A program made the position numbers and the translations under genes. 64,000 nt of DNA from Cupriavidus sp. WKF15. GTDB taxonomy: Bacteria; Pseudomonadota; Gammaproteobacteria; Burkholderiales; Burkholderiaceae. Below the pieces are notes generated by a model. That model was not told the DNA's origin. It worked only from the letters and a program-made list of their open reading frames with translations, and did not search any database. This document shows positions 42,698-51,120 of this stretch, in pieces. Every line of letters begins with the position of its first letter. Position 1 is the stretch's first letter. Where the stretch lies: positions 2,480,001 to 2,544,000 of the forward strand of contig NZ_CP119573.1 in NCBI RefSeq assembly GCF_029278605.1, read 5' to 3'.

Positions 42698-43462
42698 TCA
42701 GAACTGGATCGACGCGTGGCCAATGCCGTCGAACTCCGCCGTGACCAGGTCGCCCGCCGCAGCGGGCAGGATCCCCACCCAGGTTCCCGTAGTGACGACG
42801 GTGCCTGCCTCCACGCGCTGGCCATGGCTCGTCGCGTGGCGCAGCCAGGCCCCGAGTCCGTACGCCGGATCGCCGAGGGCATGGGTACCCTTGCGCTCGA
42901 AGCTTTGCGCGCCAATCCGGACATGGCAGCGTTGCGCCGCCCAGTCGCGCGCCTCGTAAGGACGCCACTCGCCGAGTACGAGCGCGCCGTGTGCCTGCAA
43001 GTCCGCAAGCTTCAGCAGCGCCGGCGCATCGGTGAACTGCTGCCAGCGCGAATCCACCACTTCGATCGAGACGGCCATGGCATCCACCAGCGTGGCAGCG
43101 CTGTCGCCATCGAGCGCCGCCGCGTCTTCCGGGCTGACCGGGCGTGCGAGACGCAGCGCGATCTCGGCCTCGATGCCGCGCCAGGTGAAGTGCCGGTCCC
43201 CGGCCATGGCCGGGCTGCTCCAGACGCCGTCTGCGGGCAACTGCGCGTGCGTCAGCCGGGCCTGCCGCGACGGTCCGCCCGACTTCCAGTAACCGGGGCC
43301 GGCCGCGTGCCAGCCCAGCGAGCCGGCGACCGCCGCCTGTACGGCGTAGGCCTCCTCCGGTGTGGCCAGTGCGGTGGCGAAAGCCTGTGCATCGGCGCAG
43401 CGTTGTTCGCGGCGAGCGCGGATCAGGGTCTGGGCGACTGCATCAATCTGGATTTCGTTCAT
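42698..43462 (-). CDS. 2-keto-4-pentenoate hydratase / fumarylacetoacetase-like
   Basis: The 254-residue protein fits the 2-hydroxypent-2,4-dienoate hydratase branch of the FAH superfamily. Visible are MNEIQIDAVAQTLIRARRE, EEAYAVQAAVAGSLG, GYWKSGGPSRQA, FTWRGIEAEIALRL with the metal-site E-x-E, VSIEVVDSRWQQF, and LGAWLRHATSHGQRVEAGTVV. The family hydrates dienoates in aromatic meta-cleavage pathways. I start at MNEIQID, preceded by GAGCCGTCGCCGGC. It is the last gene of the amidase/MFS/aminotransferase cluster, 58 bp after the MFS gene. Confidence 0.9.
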   Translation of the reverse strand: MNEIQIDAVAQTLIRARREQRCADAQAFATALATPEEAYAVQAAVAGSLGWHAAGPGYWKSGGPSRQARLTHAQLPADGVWSSPAMAGDRHFTWRGIEAEIALRLARPVSPEDAAALDGDSAATLVDAMAVSIEVVDSRWQQFTDAPALLKLADLQAHGALVLGEWRPYEARDWAAQRCHVRIGAQSFERKGTHALGDPAYGLGAWLRHATSHGQRVEAGTVVTTGTWVGILPAAAGDLVTAEFDGIGHASIQF

Positions 43463-43520
43463 GCCGGCGACGGCTCCTTGACGAGAATTCGGGTGGATCG
43501 GAAGGACGGTCAGTTGGAAG

Positions 43521-44969
43521 TCAGGACCTGCTGACGCTGGCCGTGCGCGTGTCGGCGGCCAGTTGCGGCTCGTCTTCCAGCTCGGGTTCGCCCATGGGCC
43601 TGCCAAATGTCTCTGGCGCGAACTGCACGCTCAGGGCGAATACGGCGTACATCGCAGCCAGCATGCTGAACATGCCGCCAACGCCGTAGGTTTCGAACAC
43701 GCGCCCGCTTACCAGCGGCGTCAGCGCACCGGCCAGTGTACCCAGCGCAAGGATGAGCGAGGTGCCGAAGGCGCGTACGTCGGTCGGATACTGTTCTGGC
43801 GCGAAGATCCAGATCGAGGTATTCAGCAGCACCACGCAGAACGTAAAGCAGGCGCCGAACAGCAGCACCAGCCCCACGTTGAACGTCAGGAAGCCGAAGC
43901 TCAGGCCCGCGGCGCAAGCCAGCCCGGCGCCAAGGGTCAGCACGCGCTTGCGCGGAAAGTGATAGCCGCAGTACGACGCCGCCAACGCACCGAACAGGCT
44001 CCCGCTTTGCATCACCATCGTGAACAGCAGGCTTTTCGAGATGGTGTAGCCCTGCGACATCAGGATGGTTGGCATCAGCGTCAGCACGGAAATCTGCGCA
44101 CCGTACGTCATCGACACCGCGACACCCAGCGCCACCGTACGCCGGCCCAGGCGCCCCTGGAACACATCGCGCAGCCGCACCCTGGCACGGGGCGCCTCGT
44201 CCTGGACGGCGTCCCGGATGTACTGCGTCGGCGCACCGCGCAAGGTACCCAGGCGTCCGGAAGCCAGGCCGGAGAGCACACGGTTCGCATCATCGACCCT
44301 TCCCTTCGACAACAGGAAGCGCGGAGTCTCGGGGATAAAGCGGCGGTAGAACACGACGAAGATTGCGGGCACTACCAGGCAGCCGAACAGCCAGCGCCAG
44401 TTGTCCGGCCCGGGGAACAGCGCGAACACGGCCAGTCCGAACGCGGGTGCCAGCATATTGCCCAGGCCGCCGCTGCCCACGCTGACCAGGCCGACCGCGG
44501 TGCCGCGAAAGCGGGTGGAGCACAGCTCGGCAAGGATCGTCACGGCGACCGAAATTTCGCCACCGAGCCCGATGCCGACGATGAAGCGGCCGGCCGCCAG
44601 CACCGTATAGTTGGGCGCCAGCGCACAGATGATCGCACCCAGCGTGAACAGCAGCAGGTTCGCGTTCAGCATGGCGCGACGGCCGTAGCGGTCGGCGATA
44701 AAGCCCGATGCCACGCGCCCCAGCGCGGCCGCGCTGAACGTCAGCGTATTGAGAAAGCCGATGTGCGCGACCGATATACCCCATTGCTCGCGCAAGATTG
44801 GCCCGACCAGGCCAACGGCGTTCTGTTCGAAGACGTCGAACATCACGCCCAGCATGATCAGGAAGATGATCTTCTTGTGTGCGGCGGTAACGCCGATGCC
44901 ATCCATTGCCCGGTCGAGTTCGTGCTGCTGGGGCGAACGCGACGATTGAACATTCACTTCTGCGCCCAT
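43521..44969 (-). CDS. MFS transporter (sugar/aromatic-acid porter type)
   Basis: The 482-residue carrier has 12 helices. Motif A is seen in GRVASGFIADRYGRRAMLN and the second in RRTVALGVAVSMTYGAQISV. RFIVGIGLGGEISVAVTILAELC and the RFIPETPRFLLSKGRVDDA loop are typical of the sugar/metabolite:proton symporter branch. Substrate preference in this family spans aromatic acids and sugars. Given its cluster it probably carries an amide or carboxylate that the amidase and hydratase process. It lies between the amidase and hydratase genes. Confidence 0.93.
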   Translation of the reverse strand: MGAEVNVQSSRSPQQHELDRAMDGIGVTAAHKKIIFLIMLGVMFDVFEQNAVGLVGPILREQWGISVAHIGFLNTLTFSAAALGRVASGFIADRYGRRAMLNANLLLFTLGAIICALAPNYTVLAAGRFIVGIGLGGEISVAVTILAELCSTRFRGTAVGLVSVGSGGLGNMLAPAFGLAVFALFPGPDNWRWLFGCLVVPAIFVVFYRRFIPETPRFLLSKGRVDDANRVLSGLASGRLGTLRGAPTQYIRDAVQDEAPRARVRLRDVFQGRLGRRTVALGVAVSMTYGAQISVLTLMPTILMSQGYTISKSLLFTMVMQSGSLFGALAASYCGYHFPRKRVLTLGAGLACAAGLSFGFLTFNVGLVLLFGACFTFCVVLLNTSIWIFAPEQYPTDVRAFGTSLILALGTLAGALTPLVSGRVFETYGVGGMFSMLAAMYAVFALSVQFAPETFGRPMGEPELEDEPQLAADTRTASVSRS

Positions 44970-45082
44970 CTTGTCTCCTCCTCGGAATGAGGTCAGTCAC
45001 GGTGTGTCCGCAAACTTGCCGCCGGCATCCTTGACCGGCTTTGGAATAGAGCAGTAAGGAAAGTACGGCTGTCGGCGCGGGG

Positions 45083-46582
45083 CTATGTCAGCGCCGGCGC
45101 GCACAGCGGTGGCCGGCGCGCGTCCAGGGCGTGCTCCGCCGCATGCGCCAGCCGCAGCAACACGGCTTCCGAGAATGGCCGGCCGAAGAACTCCAGCCCG
45201 ACCGGGACGCCTTGCGGGGCGTTGCCATCCGGCTCGGAGAAGCCTGCCGGGATGACGATGGCCGGGAAGCCCGTGGCGGACGCCAGCACGCCATTGCGCT
45301 CGGCCTGGGCCTGGCCCACCGGCACGACCAGGCGGCGCTGGTGCGGAAACGCCAGCGCGTCGAGACGGTGTGCCGCCATCAGCCCGAGGATGCGATCGCG
45401 CAGGGCCTGCTGGCGTTGCAGCCGCTCGCAGTATTCGGTCTCGTTGCCCGCCAGCGCCATGGCGCTCTTCAGCGTGCCGGTGACGCCGGGATGCACGCTT
45501 CCTGCAATGATCATGTCTGCCATCGAGCGGACCGGCACGGCGGCCGGAACGCCGGCAAGGTACGCATCGAGATCGCCCTTCATCTCGTACAGATGCACCA
45601 GCGTGTCCGCCAGCAGCGCGTCGGGATGGATCGCTTCTTCGATCTCGACCAGTTCGGCGCCGCGAGCGTCGAGGGTGGCAAGCGCCCGCTGCATGACGGC
45701 ATTGACGGCGCGATGCCCGGGCCCCTCGCCAAAGAAGGCGCGCAGCACGCCAATGCGTGCGCCCCTGAGCCCGTCAGGGTCCAGCGCTTCGGCGTAGCTG
45801 CGCGGCATATGCGGCTGCGCCTGGCGGGTCGCCGGGTCGCCCGGGTCGTGGCCGGCAATGATGTCGAGCAGGACCGCCGCATCGGCCACGGTACGCGTGA
45901 TCGGCCCGATGGTGTCCTGCGTCAGCCCGCACGGGACCAGCCCGGTACGGCTGACCAGCCCCATGGTCGGACGCAGGCCGACGAGGTTGTTCGCCGAAGC
46001 GGGCGATCGGATCGAATTGATGCCATCCGTGCCGATGCCCAGCAGGCCCAGGTTGGCCGCGATGCCGGCGCCGGTGCCGCCGCTGGAGCCGCCCGGCGTG
46101 CGTGTCAGGTCATACGGATTCAGGGTCTGCCCGCCCAGCGTGCTGACCGTCTCTCCGCCCGAGGCAAGCTCGTGCAGGTTGGTCTTGGCCAGCACGATGG
46201 CGCCAGCCTCGCGCAACCTGCGGACGATGAATGCATCCTCCCGCGCGAGATTGCCCTGCAGGCAGCGCGCGCCCGCGGTCGTCTCGATGCCGGCGCATTC
46301 GATGTTGTCCTTGATCAGCACCGGAATACCATGCAACGGCGCAAGCGGCACGGACGGGCTTGCCGCGGCCTGCGCATCCAGCTGGTCGGCTTCCGCCAAC
46401 GCCTGCGGATTGAGCTGCAACACGCTGTTGATGCGGGGGCCGCTCTTGTCATAGGCCATAATCCGGTCCAGGTAGGCCTGGACCAGCTGGCGCGCGGTGA
46501 GCCGGCCAGCGCGCATGGCGGCATGGATGCCAGCCACGGTGGCCTCCAGCACGCTGATGCCTGAGTCGGGGGATCGATTCAT
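45083..46582 (-). CDS. Amidase (amidase signature family)
   Basis: The 499-residue enzyme has the Ser-cisSer-Lys triad of the amidase signature family. LHGIPVLIKDNIECAGIETTAG carries the lysine, TRTPGGSSGGTGAGIAANLG the cis-serine glycine-rich loop, and the TDGINSIRSPAS block holds the nucleophile serine. The usual glycine before Ser is an asparagine here. It hydrolyses a carboxamide or related bond. I start at MNRSPDS because the upstream in-frame region is outside the conserved part. It sits between two MFS genes. Confidence 0.93.
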   Translation of the reverse strand: MNRSPDSGISVLEATVAGIHAAMRAGRLTARQLVQAYLDRIMAYDKSGPRINSVLQLNPQALAEADQLDAQAAASPSVPLAPLHGIPVLIKDNIECAGIETTAGARCLQGNLAREDAFIVRRLREAGAIVLAKTNLHELASGGETVSTLGGQTLNPYDLTRTPGGSSGGTGAGIAANLGLLGIGTDGINSIRSPASANNLVGLRPTMGLVSRTGLVPCGLTQDTIGPITRTVADAAVLLDIIAGHDPGDPATRQAQPHMPRSYAEALDPDGLRGARIGVLRAFFGEGPGHRAVNAVMQRALATLDARGAELVEIEEAIHPDALLADTLVHLYEMKGDLDAYLAGVPAAVPVRSMADMIIAGSVHPGVTGTLKSAMALAGNETEYCERLQRQQALRDRILGLMAAHRLDALAFPHQRRLVVPVGQAQAERNGVLASATGFPAIVIPAGFSEPDGNAPQGVPVGLEFFGRPFSEAVLLRLAHAAEHALDARRPPLCAPALT

Positions 46583-46662
46583 GTCTGTGTTCCTTGCGTC
46601 CGGGACAGCGGACGCCGGGGGGTTGATTCCTTGGGGGAGCGGCACGCCGCTCCCCGCCTGCG

Positions 46663-47967
46663 CTAACGGTTGACCAGCTTTGCCGGCAAGGTCCAGATCG
46701 CGAACGCGCCAAGGATGAGCATGCCCGCGATCATGTAGTACGCGCTGCTGCCGCTCTGGGTCACGTCACGGAGATACCCGATCATGTAGCCGCTGGTAAA
46801 GCCGGCCAGGTTGCCGATCGAGTTGCTCATGGCAATCGCCGTGGCCGCCGCCGCGCCGCTGAGGAAGGCGGTGGGCAATGACCAGAACAGCGGCGAACAG
46901 GTCAGGATACCGGCCGCGGCGATCGACAGGAACACCAGCGACAGGGCCGTGCTGTGCATGATCCAGGGCAGGGCCAGGAAGCCGATGGCGCCCATCGTGC
47001 AGGGCACGATCAGGTGCCAGCGCCGTTCCCGGTGTTTATCTGCGCTCCTGGCGAAGAAGTACATGGTGATGATCGCCGCCACATACGGGATCGCGCTGAG
47101 CAGTCCGATATGCAACGGGTCGGAGACGCCTGTCGACTTGATGAACGTGGGCAGCCAGAGCGTGATGCCGTACTGGCCGGTGACATAGCAGAAGCAGATC
47201 AGGCTGATCAGCCAGACCCGCGGGTCGGTGAAGACCTTGCCGACGCGCGCCTCGGGGCCTGCCGCCTTGTTGTCCTCCGCCTTGGCCCGTTCGAGCACCT
47301 GCTTCTCGTCCTCACTGAGCCACCTGGCCTTGGCGATGGAGCTGTCCAGGTACCAGAAGCAGGCCAGCCCGAGCAGCACGGCGGGCACGGCTTCGATGAA
47401 GAACATCCACTGCCAGCCCGCCCAGCCCGCAATGCCGCCCATGCTGCCCATCAGGAAGCCGGACAGCGGGTTGCCGATGATGCCCGACAGCGGCGAACCC
47501 ATGCAATAGATCGCCATGATCTTGGCGCGGCGGTGCGACGGGTACCAGCACGACAGGTAGTACACAATGCCGGGCGTGAAGCCTGCTTCCGCCAGGCCCA
47601 GCAGGAAACGCAGGGTGTAGAAGGCGGTCGGGGTCTTCACAAAGACGAAGCAGGCGGACAGCAGCCCCCACGTCACCATGATGCGCCCGATCCACACCTT
47701 GGCGCCGAACCGGTGGAGCGCAAGGTTGCTCGGGATCTCGAACAGGAAGTAGCCGATGAAGAAGATGCCGGCGCCAAGGCCGTAGACGGTTTCGCTGAAG
47801 CCGAGATCCTGCGACATCTGGAGCTTGGCAAAGCCCACGTTGACCCGGTCGAGATAGGCAATAAGGAAGCAAAGCATCAGGAACGGTACCAGGCGCCAGC
47901 TTACCTTGCGATAAACCGCGTCCTCGTACGAACCTACCTTTGCCCCGGCCTGCAGGGTAGTTTCCAC
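46663..47967 (-). CDS. MFS transporter (ACS family, carboxylate type)
   Basis: The 434-residue protein is an anion:cation symporter (ACS) with 12 helices. The N-terminal FLIAYLDRVNVGFAKLQMSQD and FFIGYFLFEIPSNLALHRFGAKVWI blocks are diagnostic. GLAEAGFTPGIVYYLSCWYPSHRRAK and AIYCMGSPLSGIIGNPLSGFL follow. Relatives carry tartrate, phthalate, glucarate or hexuronates. It belongs to the amidase cluster, 80 bp upstream of the amidase gene, and is the second of two carriers there. Confidence 0.94.
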   Translation of the reverse strand: METTLQAGAKVGSYEDAVYRKVSWRLVPFLMLCFLIAYLDRVNVGFAKLQMSQDLGFSETVYGLGAGIFFIGYFLFEIPSNLALHRFGAKVWIGRIMVTWGLLSACFVFVKTPTAFYTLRFLLGLAEAGFTPGIVYYLSCWYPSHRRAKIMAIYCMGSPLSGIIGNPLSGFLMGSMGGIAGWAGWQWMFFIEAVPAVLLGLACFWYLDSSIAKARWLSEDEKQVLERAKAEDNKAAGPEARVGKVFTDPRVWLISLICFCYVTGQYGITLWLPTFIKSTGVSDPLHIGLLSAIPYVAAIITMYFFARSADKHRERRWHLIVPCTMGAIGFLALPWIMHSTALSLVFLSIAAAGILTCSPLFWSLPTAFLSGAAAATAIAMSNSIGNLAGFTSGYMIGYLRDVTQSGSSAYYMIAGMLILGAFAIWTLPAKLVNR

Positions 47968-48170
47968 AGCGTCTCCTTTTGTATGGTCAGGTACGTCAGT
48001 GCTGCCGCGCCGATCCTGAATCGATCAGTGCTGTGTGGAACGGGCCTGTACCGCCGGGGCCTGCGCCCGCGTGCGTGCCGCGATGCCCGCACCCCGCTTG
48101 CTGCCAGGCCCTCCCCGGCCCTGGCATGCGAACGGGTGCGCGCCGCGGGCGCGGGACCCGGCGGCCTGCG

Positions 48171-49391
48171 TCAGGCGGCGGCCCGCAGCGGCAAGGGGCT
48201 CGCGTGGGCCGCGAGATAGTCCATGGCCGCGGCCACGCCGCTGGCGGCCACCGGAACGCCCGACAGCTTCAGCCCCATCTCGCAACCTGCAAGCGTGGCC
48301 ATCAGCGTGAGATCGTTGCAGTCGCCGAGATGGCCGATGCGGAACATGCGGCCCTTCATCTTGCCCAGCGCCGCGCCGAGCGACATGTTGAAGCGGTCGT
48401 AGATGACCCGGCGCACCGCGTCCGCATCGATGCCATCGGGCATCATCACGCCGGTCAGCACCGGGCTGTAGACCGACGGGTCGGCGCACTGGATCTCCAG
48501 GCCCCACGCACGCACCGCGCGGCGGCAAGCCTCGGCCAGGCGCTGGTGGCGCGCGAACACGTTGTCCAGCCCTTCTTCCAGGATCATGTCCAGCGCTTCC
48601 GACAAGCCATAGAGCAGGTTCGTGCTCGGCGTGTAGGGCCAGTAGCCGGTCTGGTTCATGGCGATGATCTCTTCCCAGTCCCAGAAGCTGCGCGGCAGCC
48701 GGGCCGTTTTGGCGGCTTCGAGGGCCTTCGGCGAGACGGCGTTGAAGCTGATGCCCGGCGGCAGCATCAAGCCCTTCTGCGAGCCGGAGACGGTCACGTC
48801 CACGCCCCACTCGTCATGGCGATAGTCGGCGGAAGCCAGCCCGGAGATGGTGTCGACCATCAGCAGGGCCGGATGCCCGGCGGCGTCAATGGCCTTGCGC
48901 ACGGCGGCGATATCCGACGTGACGCCCGTCGAGGTTTCGTTGTGCACCACGCAGACAGCCTTGATCGCATGGCCGCCGTCCTGGCGCAGGCGGGCTTCGA
49001 TCAGGTCGGCCTGCACACCGCGGCGCCAGCCCTCGATGCCCGGCAGGCCTAGGAATTCCGGACGCAGGCCGAGCTTCTCGGCCATCTTCTTCCACAACGT
49101 GGCGAAGTGGCCGGTCTCGAACATGAGCACGGTATCGCCGGGGCTCAGCGTGTTGGACAGCGCCGCTTCCCACGCCCCCGTTCCGGAGGCCGGATAGATC
49201 ACAACCGGTTGCTCGGTCTTGAAGATCTTGCGGATGCCCGCCAGCACCTTCAAGCCCAGGGCGCCGAACTCGGGCCCGCGATGATCAATGGTCGGGTAGC
49301 TGATGGCGCGCAGGATACGGTCCGGCACCGGGCTCGGTCCGGGGATCTGCAGGAAATGACGGCCGGCGGGATGGAAGTCCAGTTTCAGCAT
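48171..49391 (-). CDS. Class V PLP aminotransferase (serine/alanine-glyoxylate type)
   Basis: The 406-residue enzyme is a fold-type I, class V aminotransferase. It has LQIPGPSPVPDRILRAIS, VIYPASGTGAWEAALSN, the cofactor-contact VVHNETSTGV and MVDTISGLAS, the Schiff-base lysine in VSGSQKGLMLPPG and MFRIGHLGDCNDLTLM near the C-terminus. Closest in character are the serine/alanine/aspartate-glyoxylate aminotransferases. It is the first gene of a cluster regulated by the divergent GntR gene. A role in making or using glyoxylate is likely, but the amino donor is not evident. Confidence 0.94.
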   Translation of the reverse strand: MLKLDFHPAGRHFLQIPGPSPVPDRILRAISYPTIDHRGPEFGALGLKVLAGIRKIFKTEQPVVIYPASGTGAWEAALSNTLSPGDTVLMFETGHFATLWKKMAEKLGLRPEFLGLPGIEGWRRGVQADLIEARLRQDGGHAIKAVCVVHNETSTGVTSDIAAVRKAIDAAGHPALLMVDTISGLASADYRHDEWGVDVTVSGSQKGLMLPPGISFNAVSPKALEAAKTARLPRSFWDWEEIIAMNQTGYWPYTPSTNLLYGLSEALDMILEEGLDNVFARHQRLAEACRRAVRAWGLEIQCADPSVYSPVLTGVMMPDGIDADAVRRVIYDRFNMSLGAALGKMKGRMFRIGHLGDCNDLTLMATLAGCEMGLKLSGVPVAASGVAAAMDYLAAHASPLPLRAAA

Positions 49392-49410
49392 TTACTCCTC
49401 CTGTTGAATT

Positions 49411-49420
49411 TTGCATTCAA
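49411..49420 (-). promoter_or_regulatory. Palindromic GntR-type site upstream of the aminotransferase
   Basis: TTGCATTCAA, a near-palindrome with arms TTG/CAA, lies 20 bp upstream of the aminotransferase start in an AT-rich stretch. The same element with one change occurs at the GntR start. The pair suggests one regulator acts on both promoters. Confidence 0.6.
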
Positions 49421-49567
49421 AATACTTTAGCAGGCGGAGACCGGAAGGGAAGCCGTCGGGAACCACAAAACAGAGCGGTGTTTACCCCGATTCATCAGGG
49501 ACTTGCGTCTTGTCGGCAGTGTGCTAGGCGTCTGATAGAATTCCCGGAAAACGACCGTCGTTGGACT

Positions 49568-49577
49568 TTGCATGCAA
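49568..49577 (+). promoter_or_regulatory. Palindromic GntR-type site overlapping the GntR start
   Basis: TTGCATGCAA is a perfect 10-bp palindrome that includes the ATG of the regulator. It matches TTGCATTCAA at 49411-49420. Its position implies negative autoregulation of the GntR gene. Confidence 0.65.
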
Positions 49578-50300
49578 GATCCCATTTCTTCCGGCGAACC
49601 TTCCCTTGCTTCCGTGCTCCCCAAGGTCGAGCGCCAACGCCTGCATGACACGGTGGTGAATCACTTGCGCAACTTCATCGTGGAGGGCGTGCTGAAGTCC
49701 GGCACCAAGCTCAACGAGCGGGAGCTGTGTGAAACGCTCGGCATCTCCCGAACCCCGCTGCGCGAGGCGTTCAAGGTGCTGGCGGCCGAAGGGCTGATCG
49801 ACATCTCGCCCAATCGCGGCGCCTCGGTGGCAAGCCTGTCGCCGACCGAGATCCTGGATACCTTCGAGCTGATGAGCGGCCTCGAGGCCCTGTCGGGCGA
49901 ACTCGCGTGCGAACGCATCACGCCCGTGGATCTCGCCGAGATCAAGGCCCTGCACTACGCCATGCTGGCGTGCCGCGCGCAGGACGACCTGTCGGGCTAC
50001 TACAGCTACAACCGGCAGATCCACGACCGCATCAACCAGGCCGCGCGCAACAGCGCGCTGCGCCAGACCTACCTGGCCGTGAACCGCAGGCTGCAGGCCC
50101 TGCGCTTCCGCTCGAACTTCCAGAAATCGAAGTGGGACAGTGCCATCCGCGACCACGACGAAATGCTGGTGGCGCTGGAAGCCCGGGACGGCAAGCGCCT
50201 GGCGGCGATCCTGCGCCAGCACCTGCTGGACAAGCGCGACGCGGTGCTGAACATGCAGGCGGCGGAGGCCGAGGCGGAATCCGCGGCGTCAAAGACCTGA
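49572..50300 (+). CDS. GntR-family (FCD) transcriptional regulator
   Basis: The 242-residue protein has an N-terminal winged helix of FadR/GntR type (LNERELCETLGISRTPLREAFKVL, IDISPNRGASVASLS) and a C-terminal FCD effector domain. The latter has ILDTFELMSGLEALSGELAC with conserved acidic residues, and YNRQIHDRINQAARNSAL and RDHDEMLVALEARDG with the D-x4-H type metal or effector ligands. FCD regulators bind small carboxylates. It diverges from the aminotransferase cluster and, given the paired palindromes, is its likely repressor. Confidence 0.94.
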   Translation: MQDPISSGEPSLASVLPKVERQRLHDTVVNHLRNFIVEGVLKSGTKLNERELCETLGISRTPLREAFKVLAAEGLIDISPNRGASVASLSPTEILDTFELMSGLEALSGELACERITPVDLAEIKALHYAMLACRAQDDLSGYYSYNRQIHDRINQAARNSALRQTYLAVNRRLQALRFRSNFQKSKWDSAIRDHDEMLVALEARDGKRLAAILRQHLLDKRDAVLNMQAAEAEAESAASKT

Positions 50301-50453
50301 AGCCGGCGACCGCCTGCGGGGATCCGCGAGCGGACCGGCGATGGCCACCACGCGGGCCTGCCTCACAATCCGTTACAACCTCGTCTGCGCGGAGCCCCTA
50401 TGCTCTCGCCCGCATGTGGCCAGTGGTGGCCATTGCGTGACGAGGAGAACGCA

Positions 50454-50720
50454 ATGAGGAGGATCCAGGTATTGGGTCTGGTGGCGTCCGTGGCGACGCT
50501 GTTGTGTGGCGGGGGCAACGCGCTCGGCCAGCAGGTCGTGGGCGGCATGGGCGAGCCAGTTCATATGGGTGCGTTCGGTGCCCACGCGGACAGTCTTCCC
50601 GCGAAGCGCAATCCGGCAGCGATGCCATCGGCCAGGACACGGCGCAAACCCAACCCTGAAATGCCCGGCGCGCAGTCGCGGCAAGTGACACCAACCTTGC
50701 CCGGAAGGCATCTGCGCTAG
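50454..50720 (+). CDS. Small secreted protein (88 aa)
   Basis: A signal peptide (VLGLVASVATLLCGGGNALGQQ) is followed by a short, basic, proline-rich chain: GGMGEPVHMGAFGAHADSL, AKRNPAAMPSARTRRKPNP and TPTLPGRHLR. The ATG follows GAGGAGAACGCA, a convincing ribosome site. The mature protein is only about 60 residues and probably disordered. Similar tiny exported proteins are common in Burkholderiaceae without a known role. Confidence 0.7.
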   Translation: MRRIQVLGLVASVATLLCGGGNALGQQVVGGMGEPVHMGAFGAHADSLPAKRNPAAMPSARTRRKPNPEMPGAQSRQVTPTLPGRHLR

Positions 50721-51120
50721 TCTGCGACGCGCGCGCTCTGGGCACTACAATCATTGCCGCAATCTGATCGGGGGCCGGCAGAGAAAGCGGCCTCGGCGAG
50801 CAAAGCCCGGTCCCGGCGGCCCCCTGCGCAAAAGAGGTCTGACAAGCTCAAGGTATTCGGCATGCAGCGGGCACTGATTTCGCATGCCATGACCTATCAT
50901 GAGGAACGGTCAGTCTTTTGCACGGGGCGGCAGGCAACAGCGCACCGATGCAATCCGGTTGTGACGGGGCCCGTTCGGTTGCCGGGCCAGGCTGCCAAAG
51001 ACGTGTGCAATGCCGGCAAGGTTCGCTGGCATGTGAAATGCGTGGTCACAGGCTAACGGAGGCCTGAGCCGTGGCAGGTCTGTCCTGCCCCGCCCCAGGC
51101 CTTGCCAACACGACACGGTC
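50721..51120. other. Gene-free stretch before the ABC transporter
   Basis: No convincing gene appears. A plus-strand open frame of about 100 codons covers part of it but has no ribosome site, no domain and atypical composition. The promoter of the ABC transporter gene should lie towards the right end. Confidence 0.5.

Noticed and set aside
50754..51056. Plus-strand gene of about 100 codons before the ABC transporter
   Set aside because: No ribosome site, no domain, and a composition typical of non-coding sequence.
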